A DNA stretch of 64,000 bases from Bacteroidales bacterium. GTDB taxonomy: Bacteria > Bacteroidota > Bacteroidia > Bacteroidales > UBA4181. Shown piece by piece: positions 20,301-30,606 of the stretch. Position 1 is the first letter of the stretch. Each line of letters begins with the position of its first letter. A program made the position numbers and the translations under genes. The DNA lies in contig JAISOY010000082.1 of NCBI GenBank assembly GCA_031275285.1, positions 1-64,000 on the forward strand, written 5' to 3'. The notes beneath the pieces are model-generated. The model ran no database searches, was not told the DNA's origin, and worked only from the letters and a program-made list of their open reading frames with translations.

Positions 20301-22427
20301 TTATACAGTTTGTATGAGGATCTCAAGGATTTTTTTACCGGCTGCGGAAACAGAAGTACCGGGTCCGAAAATAGCGACCACCCCTGCATCATACAAATAC
20401 TGATAATCCTGAGCGGGAATTACTCCACCGGCAATGACCATGATATCTTCACGGCCCAGTTTCTTCAATTCTTCAATTACCTGGGGAACCAATGTTTTAT
20501 GTCCGGCTGCCAATGATGAGACACCCAATACATGCACATCGTTTTCAACAGCCTGTTTGGCTGCTTCGGCAGGAGTCTGGAACAGAGGTCCCATATCCAC
20601 GTCGAATCCGAGGTCGGCATAACCGGTAGCAACTACTTTTGCACCACGGTCGTGTCCGTCCTGTCCCATTTTGGCAACCATAATACGGGGTTGACGGCCT
20701 GCTTTTTTAGCAAATTGTTCTGCCAGTGCTTTGGCTTCTTTGAAATCGGGATCTTCCTGGCTTTCGGTGGAATATACCCCTGAAATAGTACGTATCACAG
20801 CTTTATATCTTCCTGAAACATTTTCAATAGCATCTGAAATCTCGCCTAATGAAGCTCGTTTTGCTGCAGCTTCAACACTCAATGCAAGCAAATTACCTTT
20901 ACCCGAACGAGCCGATTCAGTAATAGCTTCTAATGCTGCTTTTACTTCATCATTGTTACGGTTGGCTTTTAAAGCCTGTAAGCGTTCGATCTGTTGACGG
21001 CGTACTGATGTGTTATCCACTTCAAGGATTTCGAGTGCATCTTCTTTTTCCAGACGGTATTTATTGACGCCGACAATAGTATCTTTTCCCGAGTCGATGC
21101 GTGCCTGTTTACGGGCTGCAGCCTCTTCGATCCTCATTTTGGGAATACCGCTTTCAATTGCTTTAGCCATTCCACCGAGGTTTTCCACTTCCTCAATCAA
21201 AGCCCAGCCTTTCTGAGCCAGTTCATGAGTGAGTGATTCCACATAGTATGAACCTGCCCATGGGTCTACTTCGCGACAGATATCTGTTTCTTCCTGAATG
21301 TATATCTGTGTGTTACGTGCAATACGTGCGGAGAAATCCGTAGGAAGAGCAATGGCTTCATCCAGAGCGTTGGTATGTAATGATTGTGTGTGCCCCAATG
21401 CTGCCGCCATCGCTTCAACACAGGTACGTGCCACATTGTTGAACGGATCCTGTTCGGTAAGACTCCAGCCTGAGGTCTGTGAGTGTGTACGCAGAGCCAG
21501 CGATTTTGGATTTTTAGGATTGAATGTCTTTACGATTTTTGCCCATAACATACGTGCTGCACGCATCTTGGCGATTTCCATGAAATGATTCATCCCGATA
21601 GCCCAGAAGAATGAAAGGCGTGGAGCAAAAGCGTCGATATTCATGCCTGCGTTAACTCCTGTACGAAGGTACTCCAATCCGTCGGCCAGGGTGTATGCCA
21701 TTTCGATGTCGCAGGTAGCACCGGCTTCCTGCATGTGGTAACCGGAAATGGATATTGAATTGAATTTCGGCATGTTTTGCGAAGTATAGGCAAAAATATC
21801 ACCAATAATTCGCATGCTCATTTCCGGCGGATAAATATATGTATTACGTACCATGAATTCTTTCAGGATATCATTCTGGATGGTACCTGCCAGTTCCTCA
21901 AGTTTGGCGCCCTGCTCCAGGGCTGCTACAATATAAAAAGCCATTATAGGAAGAACAGCACCGTTCATGGTCATGGAAACAGACATTTTGTTGAGTGGGA
22001 TCTGGTCGAACAGGATTTTCATGTCCTCGACGCTACAGATAGATACCCCTGCTTTCCCGACGTCTCCTACCACACGTTCGTGGTCTGCGTCATATCCGCG
22101 GTGTGTGGCCAGGTCAAAAGCTACGGAAAGTCCTTTTTGTCCTGCTGCCAGATTACGGCGGTAAAAAGCATTCGATTCTTCTGCTGTGGAAAATCCGGCA
22201 TATTGACGGATGGTCCACGGGCGCATCACATACATGGTTGAGTAAGGTCCACGTAGATAAGGAGTGATGCCGGCTGCATAATTCAGGTGCTCCATACCTT
22301 CAAGATCGGCGGCAGTATATACCGGTTTTACAGGGATCTGTTCTGGTGTTTGCCACAACGATCCGGGCTTGATAGTACCGGATGACGGAGCAGTTTTATA
22401 ATTGATGGATTTAAAATTTGGTTTCAT
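20301..22427 (-). CDS. mutB: Methylmalonyl-CoA mutase large (catalytic) subunit
   Basis: This adenosylcobalamin enzyme interconverts succinyl-CoA and (R)-methylmalonyl-CoA, the key step of the propionate-forming succinate pathway in Bacteroidota. The 708-residue protein has the N-terminal TIM barrel (with [18 protein letters not shown] near residue 75) and a C-terminal cobalamin domain. The cobalt-ligating motif DGHDRG is intact, with the histidine at residue 592. It follows mutA on the same strand. The 94-base spacer contains an AT-rich inverted repeat. No epimerase or MeaB chaperone gene lies nearby. Confidence 0.97.
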   Translation of the reverse strand: MKPNFKSINYKTAPSSGTIKPGSLWQTPEQIPVKPVYTAADLEGMEHLNYAAGITPYLRGPYSTMYVMRPWTIRQYAGFSTAEESNAFYRRNLAAGQKGLSVAFDLATHRGYDADHERVVGDVGKAGVSICSVEDMKILFDQIPLNKMSVSMTMNGAVLPIMAFYIVAALEQGAKLEELAGTIQNDILKEFMVRNTYIYPPEMSMRIIGDIFAYTSQNMPKFNSISISGYHMQEAGATCDIEMAYTLADGLEYLRTGVNAGMNIDAFAPRLSFFWAIGMNHFMEIAKMRAARMLWAKIVKTFNPKNPKSLALRTHSQTSGWSLTEQDPFNNVARTCVEAMAAALGHTQSLHTNALDEAIALPTDFSARIARNTQIYIQEETDICREVDPWAGSYYVESLTHELAQKGWALIEEVENLGGMAKAIESGIPKMRIEEAAARKQARIDSGKDTIVGVNKYRLEKEDALEILEVDNTSVRRQQIERLQALKANRNNDEVKAALEAITESARSGKGNLLALSVEAAAKRASLGEISDAIENVSGRYKAVIRTISGVYSTESQEDPDFKEAKALAEQFAKKAGRQPRIMVAKMGQDGHDRGAKVVATGYADLGFDVDMGPLFQTPAEAAKQAVENDVHVLGVSSLAAGHKTLVPQVIEELKKLGREDIMVIAGGVIPAQDYQYLYDAGVVAIFGPGTSVSAAGKKILEILIQTV

Positions 22428-22446
22428 TTTTATCTTTTATTTTTGA

Positions 22447-22503
22447 TTGATAATTGAATATTTCAGACTTGTTCAAATCGTAAAAGACATTTTCAATTAT
22501 CAA
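22447..22503. repeat. AT-rich inverted repeat between mutA and mutB
   Basis: TTGATAATTGAA (22447-22458) and TTCAATTATCAA (22492-22503) are perfect 12-base inverse copies around 33 bases. The type (AATT-centred, near-palindromic arms) resembles the element between rpoB and rpoC. It may fold in the mutA-mutB transcript. No coding content is seen. Confidence 0.5.
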
Positions 22504-22521
22504 TTATCCATTTTCCATTGA

Positions 22522-24357
22522 TTAAATTCCTAACATTTTTTGGTAATCGGTCAAAGCTTCCAACACATTTTGTCCGGCGAAAATAAAGTTCTCAATGCCA
22601 GCGGCTTTCAGATCATCAACAATGGCTTTCGGATAACCGGCCAGTACGAGGATACCTTTTCCTTTAGCTGTTTTTACTGCTTGTGGTGCCAGTTCCGGAT
22701 ATTCATCGTCGCTGCTGCATAAGACAATGATATCGGCTTTTGCTTTTACAGCTGCATCAACACCTTCATCTACTGTTTTGAATCCATTGTTGTCGATTAT
22801 TTCAAAGCCTGCAACGGAAAAGAAGTTGCTGGCAAAGCTTGCACGTGCTTTACGCATAGCCAGGTTTCCGATAGTCAGCATAAATACTTTCGGGCGGCGG
22901 CCACTTTGTTCGGTACGTAACCGTAAAGCTTCGAATTCTTCACCCAGGCGGAGCATTTTGATAGGTTCTGCTACCTTTTCACAGTCACAGGAATGACCGC
23001 CACAAGTACATCCTTCCACCTGATCTTTCATGAATTCGGTGGTATTAGCAAATTGGTTGGTACCCAGTAATGTTTCTTTACGAGAGGCCACTGCTGAACG
23101 GCGTTTGTCTGCACTTGCCTTTATCTGGGCCTGGATCAACCCTTCTTTCATGGCTGCGATATAGCCACCTTTATCTTCGATATCCAGGAATAATTTCCAG
23201 GCATTTTCGGCAATTGAAGCAGTGAGGTTTTCAATATAATAAGAACCGGCTGAAGGATCCACGATTTTGTTCATGTAGGATTCTTCCCTTAAGATGATTT
23301 GCTGGTTGCGGGCAATGCGTTCAGAGAATGTGTCGGCCTTACGGTAAGCGCTGTCGAACGGTTGTACGGAAAGTGAGTCAACACCGGCAATAGCTGCCGA
23401 CATGGCTTCCGTAGTCGTTCTTAACATATTCACATACGGATCGTAAACAGTCATGTTCCAGTCGGCTGTTTCGCCATGGATATACATGTAAGCCGCTTCT
23501 TCTTCGGAGGGAGCATAGGCTTTTATGATATTAGCCCATAGCAGGCGCGCAGCACGCATCTTAGCAATTTCCATGAAATAGTTCGAACCGACTGCAAATT
23601 TAAATTGCATACGTTTCGCCACTTCCCCGGCTTTTTCCCCTGCATCGGTCATTAGTGAAAGATATTCGCTCCCCATACTCAATGCATAGGCCAATTCCTG
23701 TACGATAGATGCCCCGGCATTCTGGAATTGGGACGCATCTACACCGATTACCCTGAAATCCTCCAAACCTTTGGATAATTCCAGTAATTTTTTGACTGTG
23801 TCAGTCGGAAATTCGGTTTTTTTGTAAAAACAACCGCAGGCAGCCAATCGTCCCAACGGATCAAAGAATACAGAACCACGTGACCCCTTAACCTTAGTAA
23901 AAGCTTCCAGCACAGAGACCGAATTTACCCCGACATCAAAATGGATGGGGTAGGTTTCACTGGAGATACCTTTCAGCAAGGCAGCTACATCTATTTCCTT
24001 TTCCTTTCCTTTTCCACAAAAGTCGAAACCAATGGAGTCGGCTCCTTTTTTCAGGGCATCCAAAGCTTTAGTATTGGCTTCGGTAATATCCTTGACATGT
24101 ATGTCCTGGCGTATCGACCAATTGTTGGATTCTTTTTTGTTTCCCCGCACATAAGGGAATTGACCGGGCAATGCATTCAGGTATTGCAGGTCGTTAAGAT
24201 TTTCACTACGGTAGTACGGACGAACAGAAAAACCTTCATTGGTTCGCCATACTAACTTTTTTTCATAGTCGGCACCTTTCAGGTCAATGGCAATCTGTTC
24301 TTCCCATTGTTCTGTGGTTACCGGCGGAAATTCTGAAAACAGCTTTTTGTCCGACAT
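22522..24357 (-). CDS. mutA: Methylmalonyl-CoA mutase small subunit
   Basis: This is the non-catalytic subunit of the heterodimeric mutase. I start it at MSDKKLFSEFPPV (611 residues); a longer frame adds 22 residues, but a -7 box (24397-24404) overlaps that extension. It has the degenerate barrel and a C-terminal flavodoxin-like domain that lacks the cobalamin-binding histidine motif, as expected for MutA. An odd Cys/His-rich loop (CTCGGHSCDC, near residue 450) joins the two domains and could bind a metal. mutB follows 94 bases downstream. Confidence 0.95.
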   Translation of the reverse strand: MSDKKLFSEFPPVTTEQWEEQIAIDLKGADYEKKLVWRTNEGFSVRPYYRSENLNDLQYLNALPGQFPYVRGNKKESNNWSIRQDIHVKDITEANTKALDALKKGADSIGFDFCGKGKEKEIDVAALLKGISSETYPIHFDVGVNSVSVLEAFTKVKGSRGSVFFDPLGRLAACGCFYKKTEFPTDTVKKLLELSKGLEDFRVIGVDASQFQNAGASIVQELAYALSMGSEYLSLMTDAGEKAGEVAKRMQFKFAVGSNYFMEIAKMRAARLLWANIIKAYAPSEEEAAYMYIHGETADWNMTVYDPYVNMLRTTTEAMSAAIAGVDSLSVQPFDSAYRKADTFSERIARNQQIILREESYMNKIVDPSAGSYYIENLTASIAENAWKLFLDIEDKGGYIAAMKEGLIQAQIKASADKRRSAVASRKETLLGTNQFANTTEFMKDQVEGCTCGGHSCDCEKVAEPIKMLRLGEEFEALRLRTEQSGRRPKVFMLTIGNLAMRKARASFASNFFSVAGFEIIDNNGFKTVDEGVDAAVKAKADIIVLCSSDDEYPELAPQAVKTAKGKGILVLAGYPKAIVDDLKAAGIENFIFAGQNVLEALTDYQKMLGI

Positions 24358-24396
24358 TATTTTATGTTTAATTGATGATGATTTCAAATTTAGTCG

Positions 24397-24404
24397 CAAA
24401 AGTA
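24397..24404 (-). promoter_or_regulatory. -7 box upstream of mutA
   Basis: The minus strand reads TACTTTTG, about 40 bases before the chosen mutA start. The 259 bases between here and aroE contain no gene; they are AT-rich and must hold the divergent aroE promoter, which I could not place. Confidence 0.45.
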
Positions 24405-24663
24405 AGAAATTATTAACAATCATCTGTGGATAAAAATCAGGTATTTTGGTAAAATATTCTTAAAAACAGGTTTTATCATTCTATAGGGAACTTGTTTTCT
24501 ATTTTTATATCAGGCTTAATCAATTTTGAATATATATATCATAAGTATTCCCTATATATTATATTGGTATAAGAAATAATTCATAATTTTACCAGTTATA
24601 ATCAGGATCTATTCGTGAAATTACGAATGAAATAGACAGGTTTTAAGAAAAAAGATAAAGTAT

Positions 24664-25434
24664 ATGCAACAATACATGTACGGGTTAATCGGATATCCGT
24701 TAACACATTCGTTTTCCCAACGTTATTTCTCGGAAAAATTTGAAAAAGAAGGATATGCCGATCATTCATATATCAATTTCCCTATCAGGAGCATCGATGA
24801 GTTGGAGCAGGTGCTGGTCCGGAACCCGGAATTAAGGGGTTTTAATGTAACCATTCCCTATAAGGAACAGGTTATTCCTTTTCTTGATGAGATCGATGAG
24901 GAAGCATTCCGGATCGGAGCGGTGAATACGGTACATATTTCAGATAAAGGGGGTCGACCGTTTTTAAAAGGATTTAATACGGATATATATGGTTTCCGCA
25001 AATCGCTCGGGGATTGGCTGGTTTCCTGTAATGTGACGCTGCCGAAAAAGGCTTTGGTATTGGGTACGGGAGGAGCGTCTAAAGCGGTGGTGTTTGCATT
25101 GAATCAGTTAAATATCATACCTCATTCCGTGTCACGGAACAAAGGCGACAAGGTATACAAAACCTATGATGAACTTGACGCTTCGGATATGGCGTCTCAT
25201 TTACTCATTATTAATACATCACCTTTGGGAATGTTTCCTGATACCGCTACATTTCCGGACATTCCATACCAATTCCTTTCTAAGGACCATTTGTTGTATG
25301 ATCTGGTTTATAACCCCGTTCAAACTTCATTCATGAGAAAAGGAGAAGAAAAGGGTGCAAAGGGACATAACGGGGAACGGATGCTCTATTTTCAGGCTGA
25401 GAAAGCATGGGAGATATGGCAGGACCAACAATGA
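24664..25434 (+). CDS. aroE: Shikimate dehydrogenase
   Basis: AroE reduces 3-dehydroshikimate to shikimate with NADPH in aromatic amino acid synthesis. The 256-residue protein shows the substrate motif GYPLTHSFSQRYF (residues 10-22), the catalytic lysine in VTIPYKEQ (K67), GFNTDIYGF (the catalytic Asp), and the dinucleotide-binding segment VLGTGGASKAVVFAL. It converges on yidD with eight bases between the stops. The ATG at 24664 or the one four codons later are both possible starts. Confidence 0.96.
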   Translation: MQQYMYGLIGYPLTHSFSQRYFSEKFEKEGYADHSYINFPIRSIDELEQVLVRNPELRGFNVTIPYKEQVIPFLDEIDEEAFRIGAVNTVHISDKGGRPFLKGFNTDIYGFRKSLGDWLVSCNVTLPKKALVLGTGGASKAVVFALNQLNIIPHSVSRNKGDKVYKTYDELDASDMASHLLIINTSPLGMFPDTATFPDIPYQFLSKDHLLYDLVYNPVQTSFMRKGEEKGAKGHNGERMLYFQAEKAWEIWQDQQ

Positions 25435-25442
25435 ATGATCTT

Positions 25443-25676
25443 TCATGGAACCGGATCGTATCCGTGTCCGCCCCACGGGTGGCAACGTAAAATACGTTTC
25501 AGGGCCAGCCAGGTGCCTTTGATAACACCATATTTTTGCAGCGCTTCAATGGCGTACTGGGAGCAGGTCGGGGTATAACGGCAAGAGGCCGGGGTTAGCG
25601 GAGATATGCTGGACTGGTAAAATCTGACCAATCCGATCATCAAATATTTAATGGGATTCCGCATTTTTCCGGACAA
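25443..25676 (-). CDS. yidD: Membrane protein insertion efficiency factor YidD
   Basis: YidD is a small membrane-associated protein that aids insertion by YidC. The 77-residue sequence carries the family pattern IRFYQ-like [28 protein letters not shown] and ends in the typical [13 protein letters not shown]. It overlaps the 3' end of rnpA by 29 bases if the first ATG is used. The ATG at 25664, starting MRNPIKYL, would shorten the overlap and fits the family equally well. The rnpA-yidD pairing is widely conserved. Confidence 0.95.
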   Translation of the reverse strand: MSGKMRNPIKYLMIGLVRFYQSSISPLTPASCRYTPTCSQYAIEALQKYGVIKGTWLALKRILRCHPWGGHGYDPVP

Positions 25677-26052
25677 TATATTGGACGATTTTTTTCATTG
25701 AAGCATCCAGTTCCGTATACGGCAACGACTGATCAGAGGTATAAACCACCATCAGATGTATCTGTTTTCCTTCCGGGATCGATTCGCTCAATAACTGTTT
25801 GTTGGTCCGGAATGCTTCCCGCGTGCGTCTTTTGATCAGGTTACGGGCCACTGCCCGTTTAAATTTGCGTTTGGGAACAGCCACTGCAAATTTCACAGGA
25901 AAAGAAGCATCATCGATTGTAGATACTTTTGTCCAAAAAATCTTGTACGGGTTCAGGAAAAAAGATTTTCCATCACAGAACAATTCTGAGATAATCCGTT
26001 TTCCACATAAACGTTCACTTTTGGAAAAAGTATGGATTTTTGTGGCAGACAT
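25648..26052 (-). CDS. rnpA: Ribonuclease P protein component
   Basis: This is the protein subunit of RNase P, which matures the 5' end of tRNAs. I start it at [15 protein letters not shown] (134 residues), dropping six residues from the longest frame. The RNA-binding RNR motif is clear ([18 protein letters not shown], residues 62-79), preceded by [10 protein letters not shown]. Its 3' end overlaps yidD, and hemD lies upstream, the usual Bacteroidota order. Confidence 0.93.
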   Translation of the reverse strand: MSATKIHTFSKSERLCGKRIISELFCDGKSFFLNPYKIFWTKVSTIDDASFPVKFAVAVPKRKFKRAVARNLIKRRTREAFRTNKQLLSESIPEGKQIHLMVVYTSDQSLPYTELDASMKKIVQYIVRKNAESH

Positions 26053-26089
26053 TATTTCAGGTAAAAACAACCGTAAAGCCGGCTATAGA

Positions 26090-26857
26090 TCAGGCAGACT
26101 TTGTGGGCTTTCCGTTTTTGGACAATTCTTTGATGTAATGTTCAAGGGCCATGGTCATAGATGGAAACTGGGGGGTCGGGGCCTGAACATCGATACGCAG
26201 CTTGGCATCCTTTGCCGCTTTGGTGGTAGTAGGTCCGAAACAGGCAATCAGTGTTTCCGATTGTTCAAATCCGGAAAAATTCTGGAACAAGGATTTTATT
26301 TCAGTAGGACTATAAAAAACCAAAGCGTTATAATCAGTAATATCGATATCCGATAGATCACTGCTTACTGTCCGGTAGAGGATTACTTTCGTGTATTTAA
26401 ATTTTCTCTTATCCAGCAATTTAGGTATTTCCGGTTTGTGCGGATCCGAAAGCGGTAAAAATATCTTTTCATCTTTATGTTTCTGCATCATATCCAGCAG
26501 ATCGTCCACCTTCGGTGCAAAGAAGATCTTTCGTTTGCGGTAAACGATGTACTTTTGCAAATAATTAGCAATTGATTCGGAGGTACAGAAATACTTCATG
26601 GTATCCGGAACAGTGATACGCATTTCTTCACAGATCCGGAAATAATGATCCACTGCGGTTTTGCTGGTGAGGAAAACCGCTCCGTGTGCTAAAATATCTA
26701 CTCTGTATTGACGGAACTCCTTAGCACTGACCCCTTCTATTTGAATAAAGGGTTTAAAATCAACTTTTAAATGGTACTTATCAGCCAGTTCTGTGAAAGG
26801 TGATTTTTGTGCTTCGCCAGGTTGCGGCTGCGATACTAAAATTCTCTTAATCTTCAA
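26090..26857 (-). CDS. hemD: Uroporphyrinogen-III synthase family protein
   Basis: HemD closes and inverts hydroxymethylbilane to uroporphyrinogen III. The 255-residue protein has the two-lobed pattern of the family: the opening KRILVSQPQPGE, HGAVFLTSKTAVDHYF near residue 80, and the second-lobe segments VFYSPTEIKSLF and ACFGPTTTKAAKD. The family is poorly conserved in sequence. No other haem genes lie nearby, so substrate use is inferred from fold only. It sits between the DUF4271 gene and rnpA on the same strand. Confidence 0.85.
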   Translation of the reverse strand: MKIKRILVSQPQPGEAQKSPFTELADKYHLKVDFKPFIQIEGVSAKEFRQYRVDILAHGAVFLTSKTAVDHYFRICEEMRITVPDTMKYFCTSESIANYLQKYIVYRKRKIFFAPKVDDLLDMMQKHKDEKIFLPLSDPHKPEIPKLLDKRKFKYTKVILYRTVSSDLSDIDITDYNALVFYSPTEIKSLFQNFSGFEQSETLIACFGPTTTKAAKDAKLRIDVQAPTPQFPSMTMALEHYIKELSKNGKPTKSA

Positions 26858-26944
26858 GACTTGATAATTTTTAGGACAAAATGTAAATTTGATCTTGTTT
26901 TCGATAAAAAAGTCTGCTTTTTGTAAAAAACAAATATCAAATAA

Positions 26945-28108
26945 TTAAAAATCAATCAGCATTTTACATGTTTTTGCAAATATCAAAAACGGTAAAATTT
27001 CGAGGGTGCAAAGATACAAAATGAAATAGAAAAACGATGCATTTTTTGAACGAATAATTTGAAAAAACCTAAAAACCCTCAACAAATAAACTAAACAAAT
27101 AATCGCTATGATGGTATAAATCAGAGGGTGAAGTACAACATACGGAACGAACGGCATGATGGCCACCAGGGGAAAAATAAATATTCCGGTATTCCGGTTA
27201 TACAGGTATAGCGTATAAATATATTCCATAGAAACAGGTTGAATGAGGAATATCGTTCCGAAAATCTTCCAGATGATCGCATTGATGGCGTACAATAGCG
27301 CAATGGCAACCGAAAAAAACAGGATAGGCACTGTATAGCCCTCCCACGGCAATGAAAATCCCAGCTTAGGAAACACCAATGATATAAAAATGCCTGTAAT
27401 GACATAAGAGAAAATGTTGGTATAAAGGGCAGCCTGTTTGTCAGATTCTTTTCTTTCTTCAAATGTTCTCCTGGCTTGTTGGAAACTGAAAAAGGACAAT
27501 ACCATTTGTTTCAGGTTCCTTCCAAAATTGTATTTTATCCATGTAAAAAAGACCAGTGTGCCTAAAAGAAAAAGTACGATGGCATTCGGGTAGCTGTTCA
27601 TGCGAGGGTTTACCGGCAGGAAATGATTGGCCGGAGCAGGAAGAATGGCAGATGGTTCAGCATAAGAGACAATGCTGTCAGGTAACGTTTCTTCAAAATA
27701 ACCTTCAGTAATAAGTATATCCTGGGGAAGAATGATTTTTGGGATCGGTTGAAAATATTGTTCAAGGACGGTTAATGGGAGGGTATCCGGAAAGTTGATG
27801 GGTGGGTTGCATCCGATATGAAGATATTTCATCATCAGGGGATCCACCTCAATGGAAGGTTTTCGGATCCTCTCAATCCGGGGCCGGACAATGACAGATT
27901 GTTGGGCTAGGATTTCCTGTTCTCTTTCTTCGGCCCTTTCCATGATCTCCTGCATGCGATCCAGGTCTATTCTCGATCTGGATGAAGGAATATCCAGTTG
28001 AACCGGTTGATTTACCGGTTTAGGAAGTACGATCAGTGTATCCTGTTGTATTCCGGGAATATTTTCCCGGGAATAAGTCAGGTCAGCAACAGGAAAAAAC
28101 ACAGGCAT
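26945..28108 (-). CDS. DUF4271 multi-pass membrane protein
   Basis: This is a Bacteroidota membrane protein of unknown function. In its 387 residues, the first 170 are soluble, rich in proline and charge (including a Glu/Arg-rich helix near residues 50-70). After that come about six to seven membrane segments, starting at NAIVLFLLGTLVFFTWI near residue 175. The membrane half matches DUF4271. It lies 14 bases after the PBP1A stop and 87 bases before hemD, all on one strand. The gene order hints at an envelope role, but no function can be assigned. Confidence 0.8.
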   Translation of the reverse strand: MPVFFPVADLTYSRENIPGIQQDTLIVLPKPVNQPVQLDIPSSRSRIDLDRMQEIMERAEEREQEILAQQSVIVRPRIERIRKPSIEVDPLMMKYLHIGCNPPINFPDTLPLTVLEQYFQPIPKIILPQDILITEGYFEETLPDSIVSYAEPSAILPAPANHFLPVNPRMNSYPNAIVLFLLGTLVFFTWIKYNFGRNLKQMVLSFFSFQQARRTFEERKESDKQAALYTNIFSYVITGIFISLVFPKLGFSLPWEGYTVPILFFSVAIALLYAINAIIWKIFGTIFLIQPVSMEYIYTLYLYNRNTGIFIFPLVAIMPFVPYVVLHPLIYTIIAIICLVYLLRVFRFFQIIRSKNASFFYFILYLCTLEILPFLIFAKTCKMLIDF

Positions 28109-28122
28109 GTCAATTTATGTTA

Positions 28123-30489
28123 TTATAGCATTGATTCGTCATAATCAATGTTTCCACCAAACTCTTTGTCTACATCGCAATTCAGGTCTACATTGAAACC
28201 GTCCGGTCTTTCAAAGGGTTCCTGTGTCAGTCCGATACTTTTATCCGCATATACTTTTTGCATGAACAGGCCATATATGGGGAGTGCTGTGTTTGCTCCC
28301 TGTCCTATTTTCATATTATCAAAACGGATACCACGGTCTTCACCGCCCACCCATACACCGGCGACCAGATCCGGAGTAATACCTATATACCATCCGTCGG
28401 AATGTCTCTGGGAGGTTCCGGTTTTGCCACCCATGTCCATGGTTCTTAGGTTATATGTATAACGTAGCCTGCTGGCTGTACCTCCTTTAACCACTCCTTC
28501 CAGCAGGTTTACCATCAGGTATGCGGTATGTTCGCTGATCGCTTCTTCCTTATAGGAGTTAAAGCGCTGCAGTACATTTCCGTTTTTATCTTCAATCCTG
28601 GTAACATAAATAGGTTCGGAATATACCCCTTTATTAGGATATACGGAAAATGCCCCTACCATTTCAGCCAGTGATAATTCCGGGGTTCCCAGCACAATGG
28701 AAGGAACCGGGTCAATTTTGTTTTTTACGCCCATTTTCCTGGCCATTTCAGCTACAGCTTCGGCTGAGACCTGTTTCAATAGCCATGCAGTGATATTATT
28801 TTCAGAGGTGGCCAACGCCCATTTTAGTGTTACCGGCTGGTAAAGAAATTCTTTTCTGCCGGAACTTCTGGGTTGCCATGTAGTATCTCCGTCAATGAAT
28901 GATTGGGGAACATTCAGGACCCGATAGCAAGGAGTTAATTCCTTTTTATCCTGCATGGCCAGAGTATATAAAAACGGCTTGAAGGTGGAGCCGACCTGCC
29001 TTTTCTGAACCGTTACCCCATCCCATTTAAAATGCCGGTAATCTATCCCGCCGACATATGCTTTTACTTCTCCCGTATGGGGATTCATGGCCATCATACT
29101 TGCGCGGAGGAAACTTTTGTGCCAGCGGATGGAATCCCAGGGACTCATAATGGTGTCGATCTCACCGTCCCAGGAGAATATGGTCATCTCACAGGGAGTT
29201 TTGAAGTTTTTGATGATATCATTCCAGGAAAGTTCCTGTTTCCGGAGAGTAATGTACCGAGCGGTTCCGCGTATCGCATTGGACATGATGGTTTCGATCT
29301 GTTCGTTTGTCACGTCTTCTGAAAATGGCGCTTTTCTCCTGTTTTTCTTTTCCCTGAAGAATTCCGCCTGTATCGTTTCTTTCATATATTGTTTCATCGA
29401 CTCTTCGGCATATTTTTGCATCCGGGAATCAATGGTCGTATATATCTTCAGTCCGTCTGTGTATAGGCTATATGGGGTATGGTCCGGCTTGAGATTTTTG
29501 CTGCACCATCCGAACAAAGGATTTTCGGCCCACTGTATGGAGTCTTCCTGATAGGAAAGAGGATTTCCATACCGTTCTTTTTCCGGTTTTTTCTTATCCA
29601 TGGTCTTTCTCAGATATTCCCTGAAATAAGGTGCGATACCGGCTACATGATCGAGCCGTTCAAAATCCAACTGAATGGGTAATTGTTTCAGGGAGTCGGC
29701 CATCCTTTCATTCAGGAAGTTATTTTCTTCCATTTTGGACAATACCCCATTGCGTCGCACCAGGGCCCTTTCTGGATGCCTTACCGGATTGTATCTGGAA
29801 GGGGCTTTAAGCATACCTACCAGTAAAGCAGCATCTTCGATCCTTAACGAATCCACACTTTGTTTAAAATAAGTACGTGCTGCCGATTTGATGCCATAAG
29901 CATCGTACCCGAAAGGAACAATGTTCAGATACATGGTGATGATTTCCTGTTTGGTATATTGTTTTTCAAGACGCACGGCAATCACCCATTCCCTGAATTT
30001 GATGGTAGCCATGTGCGCTTTCCGGACAAGACCCCATCTGTATTGGGTGGTATCTCTTTCAAAAAGTTGTTTGGCCAATTGTTGGGTAATGGTACTTCCG
30101 CCGCCTTCGCCCCTGCGTCCTAATAGTACTGTCTTTACAGCAACACGGATCAACCCGATGCCATCGATTCCTGAGTGATCCACAAAGCGGTGATCTTCAC
30201 GTGCAATTAATGCATTGACCAGATATGGGGGCAGGTCTTTATAGGTGACCGGATTCCGGTTCTCATTCAGGAAAAAAGTAGTCAATAATTCTCCGTCAGA
30301 GGAATATACTTCTGTGGCGATACTGGTTTTTGGATTTTCCAGGTACTCAAACGTGGGCATGAATCCGAATTTTCCATTGACAATCAATACAAAAAGGAGG
30401 AAGACGAGAAGGAATAATCCGGTAACCGTGCCCCAGAATATAACCAAAACCTTCTTTTTCTTTGTGTTCTTTTTTTTCGCTTCAGGCAT
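28123..30489 (-). CDS. Class A penicillin-binding protein (PBP1A type)
   Basis: This bifunctional enzyme polymerises glycan strands and cross-links peptidoglycan. I start it at MPEAKKKN (788 residues); the longer frame adds 30 residues but includes a consensus -7 box. After a lysine-rich cytoplasmic tail comes one membrane segment (about residues 17-40). The glycosyltransferase domain has EDHRFVDHSGID and GGSTITQQLAKQLF (near residue 130). The transpeptidase domain has the serine motif STFK, the SEN triad and KTGT (near residue 660). All catalytic motifs are intact. DUF4271, hemD, rnpA and yidD follow. Confidence 0.95.
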   Translation of the reverse strand: MPEAKKKNTKKKKVLVIFWGTVTGLFLLVFLLFVLIVNGKFGFMPTFEYLENPKTSIATEVYSSDGELLTTFFLNENRNPVTYKDLPPYLVNALIAREDHRFVDHSGIDGIGLIRVAVKTVLLGRRGEGGGSTITQQLAKQLFERDTTQYRWGLVRKAHMATIKFREWVIAVRLEKQYTKQEIITMYLNIVPFGYDAYGIKSAARTYFKQSVDSLRIEDAALLVGMLKAPSRYNPVRHPERALVRRNGVLSKMEENNFLNERMADSLKQLPIQLDFERLDHVAGIAPYFREYLRKTMDKKKPEKERYGNPLSYQEDSIQWAENPLFGWCSKNLKPDHTPYSLYTDGLKIYTTIDSRMQKYAEESMKQYMKETIQAEFFREKKNRRKAPFSEDVTNEQIETIMSNAIRGTARYITLRKQELSWNDIIKNFKTPCEMTIFSWDGEIDTIMSPWDSIRWHKSFLRASMMAMNPHTGEVKAYVGGIDYRHFKWDGVTVQKRQVGSTFKPFLYTLAMQDKKELTPCYRVLNVPQSFIDGDTTWQPRSSGRKEFLYQPVTLKWALATSENNITAWLLKQVSAEAVAEMARKMGVKNKIDPVPSIVLGTPELSLAEMVGAFSVYPNKGVYSEPIYVTRIEDKNGNVLQRFNSYKEEAISEHTAYLMVNLLEGVVKGGTASRLRYTYNLRTMDMGGKTGTSQRHSDGWYIGITPDLVAGVWVGGEDRGIRFDNMKIGQGANTALPIYGLFMQKVYADKSIGLTQEPFERPDGFNVDLNCDVDKEFGGNIDYDESML

Positions 30490-30513
30490 ATTATATATAT
30501 GTATAAGAAACGA

Positions 30514-30521
30514 CAAAAATA
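30514..30521 (-). promoter_or_regulatory. -7 box upstream of the PBP1A gene
   Basis: The minus strand reads TATTTTTG, 25 bases before the chosen start. It supports the shorter PBP1A start. topA diverges from the same 117-base region. Confidence 0.42.
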
Positions 30522-30606
30522 CGAAATAATTATCGTAAAATTTTGAACATACGATTCTATTTGTTTTTCTTTGCATCATTTTTCAGATACTATTTGTAAT
30601 ACCTAA

